Positions 14,877 to 21,180 of a stretch of 21,180 nt of DNA are shown here, piece by piece (position 1 is the first letter of the stretch; each line of letters begins with the position of its first letter). The translations under genes and the position numbers were made by a program. The stretch is from positions 126,061-147,240 of the forward strand of contig NZ_MUXV01000002.1 of assembly GCF_002014975.1 (NCBI RefSeq), written 5' to 3'. Origin of the DNA: Moraxella bovis (GTDB taxonomy: Bacteria; Pseudomonadota; Gammaproteobacteria; Pseudomonadales; Moraxellaceae). Below the pieces are notes generated by a model, which saw only the letters and a program-made list of their open reading frames with translations, was not told the origin of the DNA and searched no databases.

Positions 14877-17840
14877 ATGACACGTGGACAGGCAACGCAG
14901 AACAAACAGGACAGACAAAAACAGGATTTTTTTGGCAAAAAACACGAATTGACCATCTGTGTCGGCATGGCGTTGTTTGGCGTATTGCCTACCCTAAGTC
15001 ACGCCCAAAGTTTTGTGACATCCGATGACATCACACGCCCAAGCTCCAACAGCACGATGAGCCATACGCCCACGCCTGCCGCCGTTCAAACGGTTGCAGG
15101 GGCAAAGGTAGAGGCTAAGACCGATGATGGTTTGGGATTTATTACCAACAATGACACCCAAACCGCCAATTCTGTCCCCACCATCACTCAGCCCAGACTT
15201 GCTCATCTGTCCCATCATGCCATCACTTCGCAAAGCCCCCAATACCGTACGCAGGACAACCCACAGCTTGATGATAATCCATATCTTAATGATAAACTGG
15301 CAGGCAGTGACAAACAGGGTAACACATCAAATCATAACCCAAACCCCACATCATTTGTCACATCGGACATTCATGATAGCCAAGGCGGTCAGGGCAAGCA
15401 AAACACCACGTTTATCAGCAGTGAGAACATCAGCCAAGACCATCATGCCAACACACAAAAAAGCCAAAGTCTTGCCAAACTTGCCCAATATTATCACGCC
15501 AAGCCAAGCACCGGCGGACACGTGGCACGCTGTGAAGGGGTGTGGGTACAGCCCAAGCGAGAGAGTCTAAGCCAAACTCTGGGCTATCGAGGTCATGGCG
15601 ATGATAACGAGACTTTCTACGCCCAAGCTGACTACGGCTACTATGACAATAAAGACTACGCCGAGCTTGCTGGTAATGTCATCATCGAACAAAACAATCA
15701 GCAAATCGTCGCTGACAAGCTCATCTATCAGCCTAGCACAGGGCAAATGCGTGCCACAGGGCAAGTGCTGTTTAGTGATGACCGACCGCCCAGCACTGGC
15801 GGTAGCAAGGTAAGCGGTGCAGGGATTATCGGGGTTGCCGATAACTTATACTACGCTGATGACGGCAGGACCGCCACCGCTCATGACGTCGCCTTTGCCA
15901 GTACCACCATGAACGCCCATGGACACGCCCACACCCTAAACAAAGTCGGCGATAACCAATACCACATGCAGGACGTCATGTTCTCCACTTGCCCGCCAAC
16001 CGAACGCAAATGGCATTTGGACGCCAGTAGCATTGACATTGATAACGACACAGGGCGTGGCGTGGCAAAAAACAGCACACTAAGAATCGGTAACGTGCCT
16101 GTCTTTTATTTGCCGTATTTTAACTTTCCCATTGATGACAGACGTGCCAGTGGCTTTTTGTTGCCGACAGCAGGGTTTGGCTCGGACAGTTTTGAGATTA
16201 GCACGCCTTACTATTTAAACCTTGCCCCTAACCATGACGCCACCATCACGCCCACGGTGTTTAGCAACAAAAACCCCATGCTCACGGGCGAATTTCGCTA
16301 TCTGACACAGCATGTCGGGGCAGGCGTATTGCGTGGCTCTTATTTGCCCAATGACCGCAAATACAATAACGAAGACCGCAAAAGCCTGTTTTATGACCAC
16401 TACTGGCAGTCCAAACGCCACCCTCATCTGTCCGCCTACGCTCATTATCGCTATGTCTCGGACAGCAGTTATCTTAATGATTTTGACACGCTCGGCATCG
16501 AAGGCAACCCACTTAACTTGCCACGCAACATCGGGGCAAGCTACTATAATGACTACATCAGTGCCGACTTGCGAGCGGAGACCTTTCAGACATTGCACGG
16601 CACAAACAGCGACGGCACGACCATCTTAGATAAAGACAAGCCTTACTCACGCCTGCCCCAGTTGTCGGTGCATTATCGCTTGCCAAAACTTGTCAATGAA
16701 TTTGACGTGCTAAACCGCCTAACAGTAGAAGGGGTTCACAACTCTGCCTATTTTAAAAAATCCATCAAAGACAACTCCGAGACGGAAAAATCAGGCTTTC
16801 GCATGTACAACCAGCTCTCGGCAAGCTATCCGATGACTCGCTCATGGGGCTATGCCACGCCATCGCTTGCTTTGACACATCTGTATGCGTCTTATGATGA
16901 GGACAGCCTTATCGGACAGAATCTTACCGAAGATGAAGGCACTTATTCGGTGTTCGCCCCTAGGATTGGACTAGATACAGGGCTATTTTTTGAAAAGGCA
17001 GGTTCACCCTTTGGGCTGTATGACGACAGCTTGGGCGGTCATCAAGTCATCATGCCACGCCTAAAATACACCTACACCCCCTACAAAGACCAAAGCAATA
17101 TCCCTAACTTTGAAACTGCCATCGGACAAATTAGCTACGACCGCCTGCTGTCTGATTCTTGGTTCTTGGGCTATGACCGCATTGGCGACTTGCACGCCAT
17201 CACCCCTGCCCTGCATTATCGCTATGTGGATGGGTCGGGTCTGACACGCTTTGACGGGGGCATTGCCGAGCAGATTTATTTAGATGACATTCGTGTGGGC
17301 GCAGATGACAGCCAAACCTTTACAGGCAGCACATCAGGGATGGCGTGGCGAGCATCCACTCAGCCGACGGATAACTTTTGGGTAGAAGCTGGCGGAGCAT
17401 TCACCCCCAACTATGACCTAAGTGCCATCGTCGCCCAACTACGTTATCAGCCCAGTGATAATCAGCTGTACAACTTTGGTGTCATCGAACGCAAAGACAA
17501 CCCCGCCACAGGTCAGCTTACCCTATCGGCTTATACCGCATCTGCCGTCTTTCCCATCAACAACCGCTGGCGTGTCATGACCCAAGCCCAATACGACTAC
17601 AAAAACGACCGCCTACTCGATGCCTTGGTTGGGGTTAATTATGAAGATTGCTGTTATGGGTTGTCGGTCTATGCTCGCCGTTATCGCAACGACCTAAACC
17701 CCGAAGCAGGGGCGGATAACGCCATCATGGCAGAGATTCGCCTAAATGGCATCACCAGTGGCGGTAAGCTAAACCGTCTGATGTCGGATAAAGTCTTGGG
17801 TTATGACACTGTCAATCGAGCATGGCAGCAGGATTATTGA
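14877..17840 (+). CDS. lptD: LPS/LOS-assembly outer membrane protein LptD
   Basis: 987-aa outer-membrane translocon that, with LptE, inserts lipopolysaccharide or lipooligosaccharide into the outer leaflet. N-terminal signal sequence with hydrophobic core at about 25-42 and cleavage near SHA-QS (43/44). A long low-complexity Asn/Gln/His/Ser-rich stretch (45-215) precedes the first disulfide Cys, C219. The OstA/LptA-like beta-jellyroll is at about 235-330 (DYAELAGNVIIEQNNQQIVAD). The second Cys is C372 and the adjacent pair C925-C926 lies near the C-terminus, so all four Cys of the LptD disulfide switch are present. VPVFYLPYFNFPIDDRRASG and the beta-barrel fill the rest. E. coli LptD is 784 aa; much of the difference is the N-terminal stretch. 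AGGT precedes the ATG. surA follows by 86 bp, the standard pairing. Confidence 0.96.
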   Translation: MTRGQATQNKQDRQKQDFFGKKHELTICVGMALFGVLPTLSHAQSFVTSDDITRPSSNSTMSHTPTPAAVQTVAGAKVEAKTDDGLGFITNNDTQTANSVPTITQPRLAHLSHHAITSQSPQYRTQDNPQLDDNPYLNDKLAGSDKQGNTSNHNPNPTSFVTSDIHDSQGGQGKQNTTFISSENISQDHHANTQKSQSLAKLAQYYHAKPSTGGHVARCEGVWVQPKRESLSQTLGYRGHGDDNETFYAQADYGYYDNKDYAELAGNVIIEQNNQQIVADKLIYQPSTGQMRATGQVLFSDDRPPSTGGSKVSGAGIIGVADNLYYADDGRTATAHDVAFASTTMNAHGHAHTLNKVGDNQYHMQDVMFSTCPPTERKWHLDASSIDIDNDTGRGVAKNSTLRIGNVPVFYLPYFNFPIDDRRASGFLLPTAGFGSDSFEISTPYYLNLAPNHDATITPTVFSNKNPMLTGEFRYLTQHVGAGVLRGSYLPNDRKYNNEDRKSLFYDHYWQSKRHPHLSAYAHYRYVSDSSYLNDFDTLGIEGNPLNLPRNIGASYYNDYISADLRAETFQTLHGTNSDGTTILDKDKPYSRLPQLSVHYRLPKLVNEFDVLNRLTVEGVHNSAYFKKSIKDNSETEKSGFRMYNQLSASYPMTRSWGYATPSLALTHLYASYDEDSLIGQNLTEDEGTYSVFAPRIGLDTGLFFEKAGSPFGLYDDSLGGHQVIMPRLKYTYTPYKDQSNIPNFETAIGQISYDRLLSDSWFLGYDRIGDLHAITPALHYRYVDGSGLTRFDGGIAEQIYLDDIRVGADDSQTFTGSTSGMAWRASTQPTDNFWVEAGGAFTPNYDLSAIVAQLRYQPSDNQLYNFGVIERKDNPATGQLTLSAYTASAVFPINNRWRVMTQAQYDYKNDRLLDALVGVNYEDCCYGLSVYARRYRNDLNPEAGADNAIMAEIRLNGITSGGKLNRLMSDKVLGYDTVNRAWQQDY

Positions 17841-17926
17841 TTTATTTAAATCATAGCATTTGACGAGATGATGATGAAATGCTAAACTGATTTAGTTTAT
17901 TTATTAACAATTTTATAGGAACAACA

Positions 17927-18916
17927 ATGAAACATCCCCTTATCCAATCCCTGCTTACCATCAGTCTAAGCCTAGGCATGGCAACAGTCGCCACCGCCAA
18001 CACCCCTAGCGTAACAAGCAGTGCCGATGGTATTTTGGCACAGGTTAATGACGAGATTATCCTAAAAAGCGAGTTCATCACCGCCAGTCAAGCCATGGCT
18101 CGTGAATATCGTGACAGAGGTATTGCCTTATCTAACGCCGAAATCCAAAATCTTACCATGGATGCCCTCATCACACGCAAATTACAGCTTGGACTGGTGA
18201 ATCGTGCAGGGTTTAGCCCCAATGAAAATGCGGTCAATCGTGAACTGCTCGCCATTGCCAACAAAGAAGGCTTTGACAACCTAGCAGATTTTCAACGTTC
18301 GCTTGATGGTAAACAGGCAGGCAGTTATGCCGAACTTCGTCGTCAAGTCATCGAAGATGCCAGCCTAGTGGCACTATGGCAAGCCCAAGTCCGCCCACGC
18401 ATTAACATCGGTGAGCAGGAAGTCAATGCTTTTTTAAACTCGCCTGAAGGACAAAAAATCCCTGCCAAACAAGTGCTTATCCCTGAATGGCAGACCAGTC
18501 ATATTTTGGTCAAAGTTGACGATGCTCAAAGTGATGCCATGGCACAACAAAAAATCAACGCCCTATACAGCGAACTACAAAAAGGAGCGGACTTTGGGGC
18601 GATGGCAGCCACGTATTCTGATGACACAGGCTCTGCCACCCAAAACGGTCGCTTGGGCTGGGTTACTGACGGGCAGATGGTGGCAGAGTTCGAAGCCATG
18701 ATGAAAAATACTGTCGCTGGTGATTTTTCCACCCCGTTTCGCACGCAGTTTGGCTGGCACATCCTAAAAGTGGAAAACACCCGCCAACGAGACATGAGTA
18801 ATGAAGCACGCAAAGACAAAGCTCGTGAGATACTATTTAGCCGTCAAGCTCCCCAAGCCGAAGAAGACTGGGTGGATGAACTAAAAGCTGGGGCTTATAT
18901 TAAGATTTTTGAATGA
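17927..18916 (+). CDS. surA: periplasmic chaperone / peptidyl-prolyl isomerase SurA
   Basis: 329-aa periplasmic chaperone for outer-membrane proteins including LptD. Signal peptide with cleavage near residue 24 (VATA-NT). SurA N-terminal chaperone domain at about 33-170 (ILAQVNDEIILKSEF), one parvulin-type PPIase domain at about 189-285 (QTSHILVKV, ADFGAMAATYSDD, GRLGWV, FGWHILKV), then a C-terminal helix region that would fold back on the N domain. E. coli SurA (428 aa) has two parvulin domains, so this protein has one fewer. AGGA lies 8 nt before the ATG. lptD lies directly upstream and a strong terminator follows, so lptD-surA is probably one transcription unit. Confidence 0.93.
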   Translation: MKHPLIQSLLTISLSLGMATVATANTPSVTSSADGILAQVNDEIILKSEFITASQAMAREYRDRGIALSNAEIQNLTMDALITRKLQLGLVNRAGFSPNENAVNRELLAIANKEGFDNLADFQRSLDGKQAGSYAELRRQVIEDASLVALWQAQVRPRINIGEQEVNAFLNSPEGQKIPAKQVLIPEWQTSHILVKVDDAQSDAMAQQKINALYSELQKGADFGAMAATYSDDTGSATQNGRLGWVTDGQMVAEFEAMMKNTVAGDFSTPFRTQFGWHILKVENTRQRDMSNEARKDKAREILFSRQAPQAEEDWVDELKAGAYIKIFE

Positions 18917-18929
18917 TTTGACAAATATC

Positions 18930-18956
18930 AAAAGACGGCTGATGGTCGTCTTTTTT
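18930..18956 (+). terminator. lptD-surA terminator
   Basis: AAAAGACGGC, loop TGATG, GTCGTCTTTT: a 10-bp stem with one G-T pair followed by TT, 14 bp past the surA stop. Confidence 0.9.
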
Positions 18957-19063
18957 ATCATCCGCTTTTAGCATTCCACCTTCCAAACAACTCAATTCCT
19001 ACAAAAAAACCAACCAACAATCATAAAAAAACTACCGTTTATCAATAATTTTTCATGAAACCG

Positions 19064-19090
19064 ATCCTATTGCAGGATTTTTAGTATAAT
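19064..19090 (+). promoter_or_regulatory. control region of the autotransporter gene
   Basis: A small hairpin ATCCT / AGGAT (19064-19078) with a trailing T-run overlaps the area just upstream of a consensus TATAAT at 19085-19090. The leader to the ATG would be about 65 nt. No -35 is visible at 17 bp, so an activator may be required. Confidence 0.35.
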
Positions 19091-19161
19091 TGAATTTTTT
19101 ATTAATTACAAACATTGATTTTATCAATAAACAACCTATCTTTTGAACCTAAGGGTATTTT

Positions 19162-21180
19162 ATGAATCACATTTATCGTGTTGTTTTTAACCACGCTACA
19201 GGCACTTACCAATGCGTATCAGAGTTTGCCAAAGCAAAAGGCAAAACCAAGTCGATTAAGGCATTGGCGGTAGCAAGTTCGCTTGTTGTGAGTGGGATTA
19301 GCTTTGGGGCAAATATTGAATTCACAGATGGGCAAACGCACACCATTAAGGGCAACAGAGCTTTTGATGGCGAGGTGCTTATCAGCAACCCCAATACCAA
19401 AGTAACCATTAAAGGGCAGTTGGTGTTTGGTAATGGTGATGACACCGATGCCACCATATCAAATCAAGCCGTTGTTGAAAGTAATAATGACATTGCGATT
19501 TCTGCTGGACAAAACGCAACGGTTGTTGTTGATAATGCTAGCCTAGCAAATAAAAGTGGTATTTTAGCCTTAGGATTGACACCATCTAATACTGCCAAAC
19601 TGATTGGTAGAAATGGTGCAAAAATTACCGCTTCTGGCATTGTGAGTATTGCTAATATAGATAATAGTACTGCTACGGTTGAACTTACAGGGCAAGATAC
19701 AGTGCTGTCAGGTACAGTCATCAATGTTGGCGAGCAATCAAGTGCAACAGGCACACTAACGCTTAGTGGTAAAGCAAATATTAAGGCTGATCAGTTGTTG
19801 ATTGGTCGTGGTAATGGTGCAACAGGTACGCTCAATATTGACAATGCCACCATCGATGCCCAAAGTGTGATAGTGGGCGTGTATGGCAAAGGTGTTGCCA
19901 ATTTGACAGATGGCAGGCTAAACCTAAGTGAAAGCTACACATTGGCAGACGGTGTGGGTTCAACCGCCCAAGTGACCAGTAACAACACCACCATTGACAC
20001 AAAATTTGTGATGATAGGCACATCGGGCAATGCCACACTTGATAGTGCCAATGATGTGTATAGAATCCAAACCAGTTTGGGCATTGGACAAGTGGCAGGC
20101 TCAAAAGGGGTTGCCAGTTTTGACAACAGCTCCATTCGTGCAGAGACGATTGTGTTGGGTGTGTTGGAGGGTTCACAGGCAGACGTACTCATCAAAGGGG
20201 CGAATTCTCAGTTGAATGTCGACAACAATTTGGTGGTGGGGTCAGGCGGTGTTGGTAAACTCACCTTAGAAAGTGCCTCCGCATATAGTGTCGGTCATCT
20301 TAGAGTGGGTGATACCGTTTATGTTGGTGGCGGTGGCGAAAACGGCACGGCTGGCACAACAGGTGGCACAGGTACATTAACCATCAAAGACAGCACGTTG
20401 GTTGCCAAAGAGATGGTGGTAGGCAATACAGGTAAAGGTACGCTTCATTTGGAGGCTCAAGATGTTGATAATTACCTAACAGGGCTTTATGTTGAACAGA
20501 TTGGTCGTGATGCCAACTCTGCCCAATCTGACATTTACATCAATGGGGCAAAGATTGGTATTACTGCTGACCAACCCAACTTATTTGCCAATTTTACCAA
20601 AGACAATAAAATTGAGCTTGGCAATAAGGGTGTTTATTTTGAAACAGCAAATGTACAGTCGGGTACAAATGTCACTATTAATCCCAATGCGGTTTTGACA
20701 GGTCATGTTGGTGCCATTAATATAAATACTCCCGATGATTCAGCTGGTTTTTGGAAGTCGGGTGCAGGCACGCTTGAAATCAATGAAAATTCTAAAAAGT
20801 TCACAGGGGACATTGGTGTCACACAAGGTGTACTAAAAATCAATGGCAATTACACCATGAATGGCGAAAATCTTGTTATTGGCATTTTAGATTGGAATGA
20901 AGATGGCGTACTAGATACCATAAACGAACATGGCAAACTTGTCGTAACAGGCACTGCCGACATCAGCAAGGGCAGCCTAAAAGTATATGCCGAAGAACTT
21001 ATCGCAGACACCCCCAAAGACAGCGTTTGGCGTGATGTGGTGTCAGCAGGTACACTAAATGGTCAATTTGCCAGCTTAGATGACAACAGTCCACTTGTGG
21101 ATTTTGAAGCAGATTATAGTGATGCTAATAAAGTACATCTAAAATTGGCACAGCAAGGCTCAACGCCAACGCCAACGCCA
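19162..21180 (+). CDS. type V autotransporter with ESPR signal and T5SS-type repeats (3' end outside window)
   Basis: Open frame of 673 codons running off the window edge with no stop. Residues 1-28 (MNHIYRVVFNHATGTYQCVS, then EFAKAKGK) are an extended signal peptide region, the long N-terminal signature of large autotransporters and two-partner exoproteins; the hydrophobic core is at 33-49 and cleavage is likely near A50. The passenger is Gly/Asn/Thr-rich with repeating units of the form LxVGxxGxGxLxIxxS (for example LLIGRGNGATGTLNI near 211, then near 297, 366 and 424), as in T5SS/PEP-CTERM-associated repeats that build a beta-helix. An EF-hand-like DWNEDGVLD lies at 577-585. The visible end enters a Thr-Pro repeat, which commonly joins passenger to beta-barrel. 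AAGGG lies 7 nt before the ATG. Ligand unknown; an adhesin role is inference. Set off from surA by a terminator. Confidence 0.9.
   Translation, partial: MNHIYRVVFNHATGTYQCVSEFAKAKGKTKSIKALAVASSLVVSGISFGANIEFTDGQTHTIKGNRAFDGEVLISNPNTKVTIKGQLVFGNGDDTDATISNQAVVESNNDIAISAGQNATVVVDNASLANKSGILALGLTPSNTAKLIGRNGAKITASGIVSIANIDNSTATVELTGQDTVLSGTVINVGEQSSATGTLTLSGKANIKADQLLIGRGNGATGTLNIDNATIDAQSVIVGVYGKGVANLTDGRLNLSESYTLADGVGSTAQVTSNNTTIDTKFVMIGTSGNATLDSANDVYRIQTSLGIGQVAGSKGVASFDNSSIRAETIVLGVLEGSQADVLIKGANSQLNVDNNLVVGSGGVGKLTLESASAYSVGHLRVGDTVYVGGGGENGTAGTTGGTGTLTIKDSTLVAKEMVVGNTGKGTLHLEAQDVDNYLTGLYVEQIGRDANSAQSDIYINGAKIGITADQPNLFANFTKDNKIELGNKGVYFETANVQSGTNVTINPNAVLTGHVGAININTPDDSAGFWKSGAGTLEINENSKKFTGDIGVTQGVLKINGNYTMNGENLVIGILDWNEDGVLDTINEHGKLVVTGTADISKGSLKVYAEELIADTPKDSVWRDVVSAGTLNGQFASLDDNSPLVDFEADYSDANKVHLKLAQQGSTPTPTP
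21161..21180 (+). repeat. in-frame hexamer repeat encoding Thr-Pro
   Basis: The window ends in repeated ACGCCA units (three visible), each coding Thr-Pro. Because the unit is 6 bp, slippage would change linker length without shifting the frame. How far it extends is not visible. Confidence 0.6.

Noticed and set aside
15124..15570. 148-codon alternative frame inside lptD
   Set aside because: Overlaps lptD in another frame; the translation is low-complexity and shows no domain.
19464..20195. Antisense frames (up to 114 codons) in the autotransporter gene
   Set aside because: They are shadows of a repetitive, stop-poor Gly/Thr-rich coding strand with a clear ESPR start.

Overview
The window looks like a chromosomal segment of a Moraxellaceae gamma-proteobacterium, most likely a Moraxella species. 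This rests on the AT-rich intergenic DNA, a wax ester synthase/DGAT that closely resembles Acinetobacter AtfA, a gmk-rpoZ-spoT-ridA block, a SpoT with a decayed synthetase domain, an AmgK/MurU pair and a secretion-signal-less YkuD enzyme like Acinetobacter ElsL. The species call is inference; no rRNA is present.

Layout. Positions 1-5460: ridA, a 61-aa small gene, spoT, rpoZ and gmk, all on the minus strand, with a plus-strand M48 lipoprotein peptidase placed between spoT and the small gene. ispH diverges from gmk at about 5400. After ispH come a previously unlisted 56-aa reading frame with its own promoter-like sequence, then wax ester synthase and argG on the minus strand. From 10.1 to 11.9 kb there is a compact plus-strand trio: an ElsL-like L,D-carboxypeptidase, a small lipoprotein resembling a free-standing I9 protease propeptide, and a LysR regulator. 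tRNA-Val(UAC) and tRNA-Asp(GUC) follow on the minus strand, behind a near-consensus promoter. murU and amgK (minus strand) and lptD-surA (plus strand) come next. The window ends inside a large type V autotransporter.

How it fits together. Two themes recur. One is envelope assembly and recycling: elsL, amgK and murU act on recovered peptidoglycan; lptD and surA build the outer membrane; the M48 lipoprotein and the autotransporter are envelope or surface proteins. The other is growth control: spoT, rpoZ, gmk and the tRNAs.

Mobile DNA. Three related non-coding elements of about 210-266 bp (3960-4166, 8241-8506, 14573-14795) share TA-bounded terminal inverted repeats beginning TAGGGCGTGCC and an internal core. 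They look like MITEs of the IS630/Tc1-mariner kind. One sits between rpoZ and spoT, one between argG and the wax synthase gene, one just upstream of lptD. One copy carries a nested inverted-repeat insertion. An 82-bp relic with a similar end lies near the tRNAs. No CRISPR array, prophage or complete transposase gene was seen. The best candidates for something undescribed are this repeat family, the I9-like lipoprotein operon and the autotransporter.
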